Assembly (NCBI GenBank): GCA_001939145.1
Contig: LSRX01001119.1
Location: 177,323-241,322, forward strand
From: Symbiodinium microadriaticum
Taxonomy: Eukaryota; Sar; Dinophyceae; Suessiales; Symbiodiniaceae
Direction: 5' to 3'
DNA: 64,000 nucleotides
The translations under genes and the position numbers were made by a program. Shown piece by piece: positions 56,163 to 62,214 of this stretch (positions are counted from its first letter, which is position 1; every line of letters begins with the position of its first letter). The notes beneath the pieces are model-generated. The model searched no databases, was not told where the DNA came from, and saw nothing but the letters and a program-made list of their open reading frames with translations.

Positions 56163-57369
56163 TCCCCCAAAATACACGGGTTTGGAGCCTTCGGCGCTTG
56201 TGTGAATGGTCCTGCTCCACAGCGAGACGGGCCATTGGGAGGGGAACTAGACTCCGAACCTTGGGACCCCTGCCGTTCCAAAAGGGGGGAGGGGGGATGA
56301 TCACATGCACGACCACTGGAAGAAGCCATTCCACACACGAGCTCAAGGCCCCAAGCCTCTTTTACGGGGGGAGGAGGAATGACCAAATCGGTGATACGTT
56401 GGGAGGGGGGTGGGGCCCGCGGGGACGCAAATAGATGTACATATTAATATATGTATTCCCGTTATTCCAACCCTCCTAATCATTCGCAGTCTTCTTGTCA
56501 CACCTTCTTGAGATTCAGCAACACGCAAGCTTCGAGTTGCTGAAAGCTCAGAAGTTGGGCTGTTATAAAAAAGCAGAGTGTTGTTCAGAGTACTGCTCCA
56601 AACCTGATTGGTGGTGGTGGTGCTGCTGCTGCTGCTGTGCAGGACCACACCAAGTTCAATCCGAAGCTGCTCGGCTGAAACCTGTAGCGCCGCCGTAATC
56701 AAAGTTTTGGGTTTAGGGCTCATAATTTCGGGGAGAGTAGTGATATTATTGTCAGTTTGTTTGTGAAGCCATGTGCATCAGCATAGATTCCATTACGCGA
56801 CATATCAGTATATCCGGGAGGTTTGCGGTGTAGTGTTTGCAGCTCAGAATTTGTTTAGTTTTCTGTTCAGAGCGCTTCATGCATAAACAATCAACTTCCA
56901 GACGAAAAAAGATCAAAGACCCCTAAGGCAGTTAGCGCGATGCAGACAACGTTTTCAACAGTATCAAGGCATGCACCAAACTTGCTCAAGGCCTGAACTC
57001 GTTCTCTGCTTGCAGCTGCAGAGCTAGACACTGCAAGACTGTGCTTCGTTCTCCGAATGCTGTTTGTCTCGGACCAGCGCCCCTTTCTGCTGTGAAGTTT
57101 CGAGGTGGCCTGGCCAAGCTGAGCTCTCATGACCTAACCCCTGTCCCTCAACCAACTCAACCTAGGAAGGTTAGTGTGAAAATCCCCTTGAGATGGTGAC
57201 CATGAGCGGTCGCAGTCAGTAAAAAACCCAATTCATCCTAGCTTCTCCGTGAAATACGAAACACCCCGAGCCCAATCCCGAATACCCTTCACCCAGGACT
57301 GAGCAAGTGCGCTACCGGCGCTTCCTTGATAGCTTCCAAGTTTTCGACACCGCACCCACTTGGGCGTAG
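27677..57369 (+). CDS. Ser/Thr protein phosphatase with EF-hands (PPEF/RdgC-like), many small exons
   Basis: This entry spans the gene; the exons are listed separately. Spliced, it encodes a PPP-family metallophosphatase followed by a calcium-binding tail, as in PPEF/RdgC enzymes, which remove phosphate from Ser/Thr and are tuned by calcium. All metal-binding and catalytic motifs are present: GDLHGQ, GDVADRG, RGNHEE, VVHGGL, RSHEV and SASNYMG. The tail has PPEF-like features in order: an EF-hand (DVSKTGFID), an LSPWEQLRQLL segment, VDYVAFVHRF, then EF loops DRDGNGK, DANGNGLLSLPE and DISGEGQVNYVE, and a last half-hand ending at TAG 57367-57369. The first nineteen exons are in continuous phase across eighteen junctions. 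The N-terminus is unresolved and may reach back to the EF-hands at 1-15.5 kb. Confidence 0.85.
28609..28642 (+). CDS. PPEF-like gene, exon: N-terminal helix
   Basis: After CTGCACAG it reads VLLAAEEFLYY plus one base, with a GCCGTC donor. It continues the helix typical of the start of the PPP domain. Confidence 0.65.
29236..29273 (+). CDS. PPEF-like gene, exon: strand leading into the first metal motif
   Basis: After AAGACAG, in phase with the previous exon, it reads PEASTSSPNRVV, followed by GTGGCC. Joined to the next exon it gives NRVVVGDLHGQ, the expected beta-strand before GDxHG. Two other frames are open, so the phase match is the deciding evidence. Confidence 0.6.
29327..29434. repeat. 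Short hairpin (inverted repeat with arms of about 39 bp)
   Basis: The left arm 29327-29366 (TAATGTAGGGGCCTTAATAA onward) is nearly the reverse complement of 29396-29434. The loop is about 29 AT-rich bases. Arms rich in TTAATAATTAG, and lying in an intron, suggest a MITE-like element or a strong RNA hairpin. Confidence 0.7.
29803..30360. repeat. Near-perfect palindrome: two 268-bp arms with a 22-bp loop
   Basis: The arms 29803-30070 and 30093-30360 are reverse complements with no indel wherever compared. Both outer ends carry TGTCATTCTTAGG and the loop is centred at about 30081. Sub-repeats of ATTGAACTTCAAT and AAGATTCAAGATTC lie near the centre. The palindrome sits in an intron of the phosphatase gene and 240 bp before an assembly gap. 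It could be a fold-back element or an assembly fold-back artefact. Confidence 0.85.
30373..30490. repeat. Diverged third copy of the palindrome arm
   Basis: This stretch resembles the right arm (about 30207-30320): both share CATGCAAATCAAA, a CCACGATGC block, a GGTTTCCG or GTTTCCGG block and TGCTNACTGAA in the same order, with many substitutions between. A related repeat family therefore exists next to the palindrome. Confidence 0.6.
30601..31231. other. Assembly gap of 631 N
   Basis: The gap is filled only with N. It is followed directly by an (AC)n run, so a simple repeat probably broke the assembly. It lies inside a phosphatase-gene intron, between the exons at 29236 and 32855. Confidence 0.99.
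31232..32590. repeat. Intron with simple repeats: AC, AT and trinucleotide runs
   Basis: There is an AC run at 31232-31243, an AT-rich dinucleotide tract at about 31453-31510, and an imperfect trinucleotide array (CTG, GTG, GTA, TTG) at about 32350-32580. A possible coding stretch at about 31902-32010 (FRCNDFDHCPGWYREDEPG) has an AG acceptor but is not needed to complete the phosphatase and is left unassigned. Confidence 0.6.
32855..32886 (+). CDS. PPEF-like gene, exon: GDxHG metal-binding motif
   Basis: After CCCAG it reads VGDLHGQLQD plus TT, with GCGCCT as GC donor. Asp and His of GDLHG are the first metal ligands of PPP phosphatases. With the next exon the sequence becomes HGQLQDLLWIFQKHGLPS, which follows the family pattern GDLHGQLDDLL.IF...GLPS. 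Confidence 0.88.
33487..33531 (+). CDS. PPEF-like gene, exon: helix after GDxHG
   Basis: After TAGAAG it reads LWIFQKHGLPSETQ plus two bases, followed by GTCGCT. The GLPS string is characteristic of PPEF and PP5-type phosphatases. Confidence 0.85.
33600..33800 (+). repeat. Telomere-like CCCTAAACCC array inside an intron
   Basis: Some 190 bases consist almost entirely of CCCTAAA, CCCCTAAA and CCCCAAAA units. This is the densest of the heptamer arrays that recur in the introns of this window. Confidence 0.85.
34384..34429 (+). CDS. PPEF-like gene, exon: GDxxDRG motif
   Basis: After AAGTAG the sequence completes Arg and reads FLFNGDVADRGRNAI. The Asp residues and Arg of GDVADRG bind metal and phosphate. 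The following GAGACT would be a GA-type donor: ending here gives the family reading AI-EIF, whereas including GAG would duplicate the Glu. Confidence 0.88.
34430..35637 (+). other. Intron with a heptamer-poor island
   Basis: At about 34790-35340 the telomere-like motif is absent and all three plus frames and some minus frames have long open stretches (for example 168 codons at 34808-35314). The protein looks like nothing recognised. The island may be a fragment of an inserted element. Confidence 0.35.
35638..35685 (+). CDS. PPEF-like gene, exon: core strand
   Basis: After TGACAAG it reads EIFVVIFGFMVSMPGS, followed by GTGCCT. The family has EI...LFA......P at this point. Phase 0 at both ends. 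Confidence 0.85.
36367..36421 (+). CDS. PPEF-like gene, exon: RGNHE motif
   Basis: After GCACAG it reads VHMNRGNHEEEGMNCASV plus one base, followed by a GCTCGA donor. Asn and His of RGNHE are a metal ligand and the proton donor of PPP enzymes. Confidence 0.92.
36845..36906 (+). CDS. PPEF-like gene, exon: GF..EC..KY region
   Basis: After TTGCAG, in phase, it reads GGFYNECLSKYGRCDGGRIF and then Asp, followed by GTCGCT. PPP enzymes have a Y-GF..E...KY block at this point. Confidence 0.9.
37171..37203 (+). CDS. PPEF-like gene, exon: LPL segment
   Basis: After AACCCAG 33 bases read AMKRLYALLPL, followed by GTGCCT. The family pattern is F....LPLA....... up to the HGG motif, and the next exon begins with the Ala. 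Confidence 0.88.
38049..38102 (+). CDS. PPEF-like gene, exon: HGG motif
   Basis: After CCCCAAG it reads ATVIEKSVFVVHGGLSRC, followed by a GCCTCG donor. The His of HGGLS is a metal ligand. Confidence 0.92.
39172..39196 (+). CDS. PPEF-like gene, micro-exon after HGG
   Basis: After TGTGCAG 25 bases read VEELDSWI plus one base, followed by GTCTAC. The family has a V..LD.I segment here. Confidence 0.75.
39364..39401 (+). CDS. PPEF-like gene, micro-exon: LW segment
   Basis: After GGGAAG, in phase, it reads SKSWLCRLPSPLW, followed by GTTTAG. It corresponds to the DLLWSDP region; the usual Ser-Asp-Pro is replaced by DMPG in the next exon, so the local sequence is divergent. Confidence 0.65.
39548..39593 (+). 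CDS. PPEF-like gene, exon: SPxRG segment
   Basis: After CCCAAG it reads DMPGLSPSKRGGQMI plus one base, followed by GTGTCC. The family motif SPRG.G..F aligns with SPSKRGGQMI. Confidence 0.8.
39811..39833 (+). CDS. PPEF-like gene, micro-exon of 23 bases
   Basis: After CCTAGAG, in phase, it reads RVAEVLAK, followed by GTCCAG. It fills the helix between the SPxRG segment and RSHE. It is short, but the phases on both sides match. Confidence 0.65.
40550..40606 (+). CDS. PPEF-like gene, exon: RSHE motif
   Basis: After CTCCAG it reads DSGFALVVRSHEVPKNNDG, followed by GTCTAT. The His of RSHEV is the last metal ligand of PPP phosphatases. Confidence 0.93.
40897..41030. repeat. GAT/ATG trinucleotide repeat in an intron
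   Basis: A pure GAT run begins at about 40897 and continues as imperfect GATG and GACGAT units. It gives rise to Met-rich and His-rich chance reading frames on the two strands. Confidence 0.85.
41151..41202 (+). CDS. PPEF-like gene, exon: SASNY motif
   Basis: After TTCTGAG it reads VMHENRLVTVFSASNYM plus one base, followed by GCAGTG as GC donor. The Tyr of SA.NY lines the active site. Only the GC choice keeps phase with the next exon and gives NYMGNHGAV. Confidence 0.93.
41699..41755 (+). CDS. PPEF-like gene, exon: end of the catalytic domain
   Basis: After CTGTGAG, in phase, it reads GNHGAVLLFHASGGESFLQ, followed by GTGAAG. N.GA after the SA.NY.G motif is the closing signature of the PPP domain. 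Confidence 0.88.
42311..42357 (+). CDS. PPEF-like gene, exon after the catalytic domain
   Basis: After AAGTGCAG, in phase 1, it reads GKLSFNESRHFAPALN, followed by GCACGC. It is probably the start of the linker to the calcium-binding tail. A further exon before 45154 is required by phase and was not identified. Confidence 0.6.
42358..45153 (+). other. Intron-like region with at least one missed exon
   Basis: The phase mismatch between 42357 and 45154 implies one more exon. A weak candidate lies at 44432-44500 (MAITQSVPQEDPQQDRPGMF). A 196-codon open frame at 43462-44052 shows no domain and has no clear splice sites. A GT run lies at 44615-44630. Confidence 0.35.
45154..45208 (+). CDS. PPEF-like gene, exon: helix before the first tail EF-hand
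   Basis: After GTCCAG it reads LPKELLRQVAQLVVEQKP, followed by GTCGGG. It matches the long helix that precedes the EF-hands in PPEF and joins in phase 0 to ALFAFFFAHD. Confidence 0.7.
46060..46113 (+). CDS. PPEF-like gene, exon: first EF-hand of the tail
   Basis: After GTCTAG it reads ALFAFFFAHDVSKTGFID, followed by GCGCTC. The loop starts DVSKTGFI with Asp 1, Ser 3, Gly 6 and Ile 8. PPEF proteins have a comparable D...K.G..S hand here. Confidence 0.72.
46902..47075 (+). CDS. PPEF-like gene, exon: PW segment (ends approximate)
   Basis: After CTGGAG the frame reads GLRNMEDRVLQAAPEKALPL, SLGPWGSVKPSPAKLL and QKQLSPWEQLRQLLAVEAP before a TAG at 47080. PPEF proteins have an L.LPW..LR..L segment between their first two hands, which LSPWEQLRQLL resembles. 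The true donor is unclear and the exon may be shorter. Confidence 0.5.
47474..47526 (+). CDS. PPEF-like gene, exon: end of an EF-hand
   Basis: After GCCAG it reads SNMVDYVAFVHRFRAR. The VDY..F..RF string is the second half of an EF-hand loop with its exiting helix, as in PPEF. The donor is uncertain. Confidence 0.65.
48908..49007 (+). CDS. PPEF-like gene, exon: EF-hand entering helix and loop
   Basis: After CTTTTAG it reads GASQILVSRVFERLIYSDWP then ITQMLHHFDRDGN plus one base, followed by a GCAACT donor. FDRDGNG is a canonical loop start (Asp 1, Asp 3, Asn 5, Gly 6). Confidence 0.82.
49529..49571 (+). CDS. PPEF-like gene, exon: rest of the DRDGNG EF-hand
   Basis: After CTCGCAG, in phase, it reads GKLLWSWTLASQGL plus two bases, followed by GCTGGG. 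It completes the loop as DRDGNGKLLWSW, with Trp at the usual Glu 12 position, so calcium binding may be weak. Another frame (EAFVELDVGITG) is open but out of phase. Confidence 0.6.
50360..50394 (+). CDS. PPEF-like gene, exon: helix and loop start
   Basis: After TCTGCAG the base completes Arg and the exon reads LKGILTAADDD plus one base, followed by GCCCAT. This is one of the few acceptors not followed by G. Phase fits both neighbours. Confidence 0.6.
50785..50827 (+). CDS. PPEF-like gene, exon: EF-hand second half
   Basis: After GCCCAG, in phase, it reads GGISIESFLSLFEM plus two bases, followed by GTCTGG. Joined upstream it gives ADDDGGISIESF, a slightly shortened loop with a typical exiting helix. 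Confidence 0.7.
52198..52279 (+). CDS. PPEF-like gene, exon: canonical EF-hand
   Basis: After AAATCAG it reads DRARQFFERADANGNGLLSL and PELVAAR, followed by GTTCAG. The loop DANGNGLLSLPE has Asp 1, Asn 3, Asn 5, Gly 6, Leu 8 and Glu 12, so calcium binding is expected. A short exon between 50827 and this one is implied by phase. Confidence 0.85.
53254..53317 (+). CDS. PPEF-like gene, exon: EF-hand loop
   Basis: After TCTCCAG it reads KDFLDLAKWVDISGEGQVNY and Val, followed by GCGCCT as GC donor. With the next exon the loop is DISGEGQVNYVE, complete at positions 1, 3, 5, 6, 8 and 12. Ending at a GT donor three bases earlier would make the loop one residue short. Confidence 0.85.
53770..53850 (+). 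CDS. PPEF-like gene, exon: exiting helix and next linker
   Basis: After TCCAAG it reads EFLKAFLPAGLSDGSFQADI and MESICRR, followed by GACGAA, a probable GA donor. In PPEF the last hands are linked by a similar helix (C.....L....R..D), and DLHAALEK follows in phase. Confidence 0.75.
54778..54801 (+). CDS. PPEF-like gene, micro-exon: entering helix of an EF-hand
   Basis: After GATTGAG 24 bases read DLHAALEK, followed by a GCTCAT donor; phase 0 on both sides. The loop that should follow was not found. Confidence 0.5.
55999..56040 (+). CDS. PPEF-like gene, exon: inter-hand helix
   Basis: After CTGGGAG it reads ELLTAEQVAVLLAT, a typical helix linking two EF-hands. The end is uncertain (GC donor near 56041 or a GTAAAT donor near 56057). 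Confidence 0.55.
56100..56165. repeat. Poly-C, poly-A and AT repeat cluster in an intron
   Basis: A run of C is followed by an AT dinucleotide tract, about ten A, and another AT tract. It gives chance Tyr/Ile-rich frames on the minus strand. Confidence 0.9.
57297..57369 (+). CDS. PPEF-like gene, terminal exon with stop
   Basis: After CACCCAG it reads TEQVRYRRFLDSFQVFDTAP then TWA and TAG. The V.Y..FL..F.V.D pattern is the second half of an EF-hand with its exiting helix. The telomere-like heptamers typical of the introns stop at about 56.7 kb, which agrees with the gene ending here. Confidence 0.75.
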
Positions 57370-57403
57370 TGAGCGAAAACATACGTGTCCAGTCGAGGGC
57401 ATG

Positions 57404-57547
57404 GCCACTGAAGATCTGCCAAAGTCGTTTCGAATAGTGCAGTTTCTCAAAACAAAGCCATTTTGTGTCAGCAGGTATGATGATGGGACGGTGTCCTATT
57501 TGGATTTTGAAAGTAATTCAATTATGAATACCTTCCGAATAGAATGA
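57404..57547 (+). CDS. Small open frame of unknown function (weak)
   Basis: The frame reads MATEDLPKSFRIVQFLKTKP, FCVSRYDDGTVSYLDFES and NSIMNTFRIE before TGA. The composition is protein-like, but the frame lies just past the phosphatase stop and could be 3' UTR. No family is recognised. Confidence 0.2.
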   Translation, partial: ATEDLPKSFRIVQFLKTKPFCVSRYDDGTVSYLDFESNSIMNTFRIE

Positions 57548-57611
57548 ATTAATCGATATCAAAACCATTTCTGACCGCTTAGTCCGAAAGCATGCCGACG
57601 ACGAGTAATCT

Positions 57612-58383
57612 ATTCTTCTGAGACTTGATATGATTTTTGGTTAGTATCAAATATAATTGCTATGCATAAATTATCGAAAGATACATAGAAATATATAATA
57701 TATTTTTTGTTGTTATTTAATGGAAAATAAGTAGATTGAAAAGATTCTCGATTAAGAATTCACAAATGGATTCTTATGAATGAATTCATTCGGAAAAAAT
57801 TTCATCGAAATATATGAAAGATGAAAAATTTCTTATAAATAGAATGATGAAAGAAAAAAATATATTCTTTGATTTGAATGGTTTGGATATATAATCGGGG
57901 TAAGGCGTCGAATAAATTTGATAAAGAAATTGAAATTTGGATTATCTTATTTAATTATAAATAGAAAGTTTAGTCGTCTTTAGAAATAAGAAATTTGGCT
58001 AAACAAATAAATAGATAGGTTGTCGATAATTTTATATAGAGATATTTCAAATTTATTAATCTAGATAAAATTTTCTAAAATAATGATTCTAGATAAAAAT
58101 AATATAAATAAATATAAATGGATAGATATTTAGAAATAAAATAGCTAGATTTAGATTATTTTATAGATAGCTAAAAATATGGATAGATAAATAAATAGAT
58201 AAAGATATAGGAAGGTAGATAGATACGGAAATATGGATATTATTATAGAAATTTTTCTAATATATGATGAGACGTAAAAAGATATAAATAGATAAAAATT
58301 AAAGAGATAGAGAGATATATGCCTAAGTAGTAAACAGATAGAGAGAGATAGATCGATAGATACAGGTCGATAGATTTAGATGA
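57612..58383. repeat. 772-bp tandem duplication, copy 1
   Basis: It begins ATTCTTCTGAGACTTGATAT and repeats at 58384 with only a handful of substitutions noticed by eye. It carries no gene. Confidence 0.92.
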
Positions 58384-59155
58384 ATTCTTCTGAGACTTGA
58401 TATGATTTTTGGTTAGTATCAAATATAATTGCTATGCATAAATTATCGAAAGATACATAGAAATATATAATATATTTTTTGTTGTTATTTAATGGAAAAT
58501 AAGTAGATTGAAAAGATTCTCGATTAAGAATTCACAAATGGATTCTTATGAATGAATTCATTCGGAAAAAATTTCATCGAAATATATGAAAGATGAAAAA
58601 TTTCTTATAAATAGAATGATGAAAGAAAAAAATATATTCTTTGATTTGTATGGTTTGGATATATAATCGGGGTAAGGCGTCGAATAAATTTGATAAAGAA
58701 ATTGAAATTTGGATTATCTTATTTAATTATAAATAGAAAGTTTAGTCGTCTTTAGAAATAAGAAATTTGGCTAAACAAATAAATAGATAGGTTGTCGATA
58801 ATTTTATATAGAGATATTTCAAATTTATTAATCTAGATAAAATTTTCTAAAATAATGATTCTAGATAAAAATAATATAAATAAATATAAATGGATAGATA
58901 TTTAGAAATAAAATAGCTAGATTTAGATTATTTTATAGATAGCTAAAAATATGGATAGATAAATAAATAGATAAAGATATAGGAAGGTAGATAGATACGG
59001 AAATATGGATATTATTATAGAAATTTTTCTAATATATGATGAGACGTAAAAAGATATAAATAGATAAAAATTAAATAGATAGAGAGATATATGCCTAAGC
59101 AATAAATAGATAGAGAGAGATAGATCGATAGATACAGGTCGATAGATTTAGATGA
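58384..59155. repeat. 772-bp tandem duplication, copy 2
   Basis: Nearly identical to copy 1. Differences seen include GATTTGAATGG versus GATTTGTATGG and AAAGAGATAG versus AAATAGATAG. Confidence 0.92.
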
Positions 59156-60634
59156 AGAGATGAAGATAATTACGATTATATAGACATAAATAGACGGATA
59201 TAAATAAATAAATTTCAAAGATAGATCGATCGATATAGAGGCAGATAGATGATGAGAGAGATGGAGAGATATAGATAGGTAAACAGATAGATGATTATCT
59301 AGAAGATAATCTTCTAGATGACTAGATATTTAGGCAGATAAGTACTCAGCGAAAAAAATCTTGATTGTCAAAAGCAAAAATGGAGATATATATATAGAAA
59401 TAAGAGATATATATATATAGTGGTATCGCTCCTCGTATTATTATTATCATGATGCGTTTCTTATTAAAAGAGTCTTGTATATCTGTCTCGCGGAATTGAA
59501 GCTTAGATATTTAATTCTTGGTAAATTTCTATTTGTATGTCTTTTGCGTATTTTCGAACGATCCTAAAATGGGATATGATTCTTCCAAAAAGCCTCTTTT
59601 TCGAGTCATGCTCCCCGATACTAAAATTTCGGAAGTATACCTCGTCTTAATCTTCTCCCGAATGACCTCCCTCAATGTTGTTATCGCGGGACGCCCTGTA
59701 TGATCTTATAAATAAGCCCAAGGATCGGCGGCGAAATTTCGCCTCTTCCAATGGATTTGGCCTATCTATAAGAAGCCGCGTTCATCTTCCTCCCTCTTTC
59801 CTCATCTTACAAGTATGTATTATGATCATAAATTCCCTCGTCTCCTTCTTCAATAGAACAGGTCGTTTCTGCGCCGCCGGATGTGCACAATTATTCAGAT
59901 CTAGAATTCTATTCCAAAGCTTTTCGATTCTGCGGAGTACAGCTGAAGCTCTCTCTCATAAATCTCACAGGGAATCTTAATTTTTTTAATCATATATTTT
60001 AATTTTAATATTCTATCTGAAAATTTAAAAATATAGTTTACTAGTTGGGGAGTCGTATTAAATTTATTTAATTTATATATATATATATATATATTCAATA
60101 TCGAGATATAGTATTTTTCTGATATTTATATGCAAATCTTTCGTATATATTATATCCCGATATCTTATAAAAATAGAATCTTTAGATTTAATATCATATC
60201 TATTTGACAAATATATTTGAAAATAATGGTAATTCAGAAAAACAAAATAAAAAATAGAATATCAATATTAATTAAATAATAAGAACTATATCTAATATTA
60301 GATATTTAAGATTCATAAAAATTTAAGATTCATAAAAATTTTATTATATAAATATATATAATTTATTTCTATTTATTGAAAATTCTAGAGAATATTATTG
60401 AATATATTATTCAATTCGAGAATTATGAAATATATTTCAATATAATATCAAGTCGATATCCGATTCTCTCGGTTATCATCATGGCTTCTTTTATCTATTG
60501 AATTGCAAATACTATCTAAAATATCATATAATATATTGCCGATAATTTCATTAAAATTCTATTTGTGTTTTCTAATATCTATAATTTTGCCATATATTAG
60601 AATAACATAAAATTTGATGTTTCTTTTGTTTCAG

Positions 60635-60744
60635 GCAACGGTATTGTATCTTGGTCCCCCATGTCTATTCAAGGTCTGGTCAGTATTTCCCCGTCCGAGG
60701 CTCGTCTTTGCCTCGGGATCTTGCCGCGCCGATACAAGCATTGA
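60635..60744 (+). CDS. Possible terminal exon (weak)
   Basis: A TTTTGTTTCAG acceptor before G is followed by a frame reading NGIVSWSPMSIQGLVSISPS and EARLCLGILPRRYKH with a TGA. The base composition rises abruptly here compared with the AT-rich DNA upstream. A second frame (ATVLYLGPPCLFKVWSVFPR) is also open. No family is recognised. Confidence 0.25.
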
Positions 60745-60779
60745 AGACGTCTAAAAGTAAAAGCGAATGTAGCTGAGCA

Positions 60780-61277
60780 ATGAAAGTTGTGTCAGATATA
60801 TTTGCCTCACTCCTAAAAAAAATCGCTCGGCTGGAGACAAAGCTAGTCTATTTGGACAGTGAAAGTCGGACCGCATTTGACATTCAATTGCAGCAGCGAT
60901 GCCTCTGCTCAAGTTTCGGCTTTGTTCTGCAGGACGACTTCAATGGCAACCTGCAAGCGATTGGAGTTGCTTGCGGATTCCGTCCGAAAAAATCTCTTCG
61001 TTTCGGTTGCATTCCGCAGACGCTTGCGAAAAGTCGCAAACAGAACACTTCCCTCCAAGTCCTTAGAAGCACTAAGATCACAATTGAGCTCAGAGAGGAT
61101 TGGGATCAAATTAAAACACTCCTGTTTAACAGCCCGATATTGCTTAGCAAGCCAAAAGAAACCATGAAACCCCGAACTCCGAGTGGCTTGATTCCTCATG
61201 CTATTTTGACACCAGCACCCTGCTCCGAATCAATCGAGGGCTGCTCTTTTTTTCGACCCCGAAATGTCTTTTTCTAG
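60780..61277 (+). CDS. Open frame of 165 codons, unknown (weak)
   Basis: It begins MKVVSDIFASLLKKIARLET and ends at TAG 61277. Other long frames exist on both strands (for example 171 codons on the minus strand at 61230-61745), so this may be chance. No motif was recognised. Confidence 0.2.
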   Translation: MKVVSDIFASLLKKIARLETKLVYLDSESRTAFDIQLQQRCLCSSFGFVLQDDFNGNLQAIGVACGFRPKKSLRFGCIPQTLAKSRKQNTSLQVLRSTKITIELREDWDQIKTLLFNSPILLSKPKETMKPRTPSGLIPHAILTPAPCSESIEGCSFFRPRNVFF

Positions 61278-61959
61278 ACCGCGCGATTGGTCCATCTTGT
61301 TTTCGGCCGCGGTATGAATTATTTTGAGCAGTCTTTTCCTCAGCCCCGAAACATCTTGTAGCGAACCTCGGATCTTTTTTCGAACCCCGAGACATCTTTC
61401 TTGGCAAGCTGTTTCTAAACTTCCAATACTACTCCAAAAAGTCAGAAGATGCACATAAATCAGCAAAAACAGAAGCCAGAACACTCTGGAATCTAGCAAA
61501 CACACATCTGCACAATATGATGAGCCGGGCGTGACTTCTCGGGTGGTAACCCTAAGAGAGAGAAACCTAAACCCTAAACTAAAAGAAGCTCTCATCCCTA
61601 AATGTGAGAACCAACCACGTGCGACGTCACGCCCGCCTATGAAAAACTTCGAAACCGAGCTTTGCAAACTGTCTGCACAGTAAACAAAGTTTGCAAAATT
61701 TAGTACCCATGCGCGGAGACAGGCCACGATTTTGACGGCATCCATCCTGCAGTGTCACGCTCCGCCATGCTCTGTACCAAGTTGGAAATTTCCTTGGAAG
61801 GTTGTACCCTTGTTCGCCGAACTTTCAACCTGCCCTCTGTGGTGGGCATTTTTGGGATTGCTACCTAGGTGTGGCTGGAATAATGGCAGAAGAAGGCCCG
61901 TGGAACCACTTATTTTGTTGCCAAAGGCTCAACTTCGCTTCAAAACAACCTCTTCAAGC

Positions 61960-62145
61960 AGTAGAAGTGTTTCAAAAGGCGGAAAAACGGCTCAACTTCG
62001 CTCCAAAACGGCATCTTTGAGCACAACGCAAAAAGTAGAAGTGTTTCAAAAAGCTGAAAAACGGCTCAACTTCGCTCCNTTGAGCACAACGCAAAAAGTA
62101 GAAGTGTTTCAAAAAGCTGAAAAACGGCTCAACTTCGCTCCAAGA
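61960..62145. repeat. Short tandem repeat of about 62 bp, with a one-base N
   Basis: The unit TTGAGCACAACGCAAAAAGT through CAACTTCGCTCC occurs at 62017-62078 and 62080-62141. A shorter related piece (AAACGGCTCAACTTCGCTCC) lies at about 61984-62004 and partial ones near 61925 and 62385. A single N at 62079 separates the two full copies and probably marks a repeat-caused assembly join. Confidence 0.85.
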
Positions 62146-62214
62146 CTGTCTCTTCGATTCAGCACAACTCTGTTCTCGTAGTTACTTCGCAGTGCAGTCA
62201 CTTGGTTACTTCGC

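Larger units (their letters stand above)
57550..60630. other. Very AT-rich region with GATA/TAGA-type repeats
   Basis: The base composition is clearly far more AT-rich than the preceding 57 kb. It is made up mostly of ATAGATAGATA-like and AATATA-like sequence plus a 772-bp tandem duplication. At about 59518-59965 composition is more balanced and short open frames occur (VVSAPPDVHNYSDLEFYSKA in one, MVNFYLYVFCVFSNDPKMGY in another), but their frames overlap and none is convincing. Confidence 0.6.

Noticed and set aside
55830..56386. Minus-strand frames with Tyr/Ile runs as membrane proteins
   Set aside because: They are produced by the AT dinucleotide tract at 56100-56165.
61230..61745. 171-codon minus-strand frame as a gene
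   Set aside because: It overlaps plus-strand frames of similar quality, and no domain, splice site or composition signal favours it.
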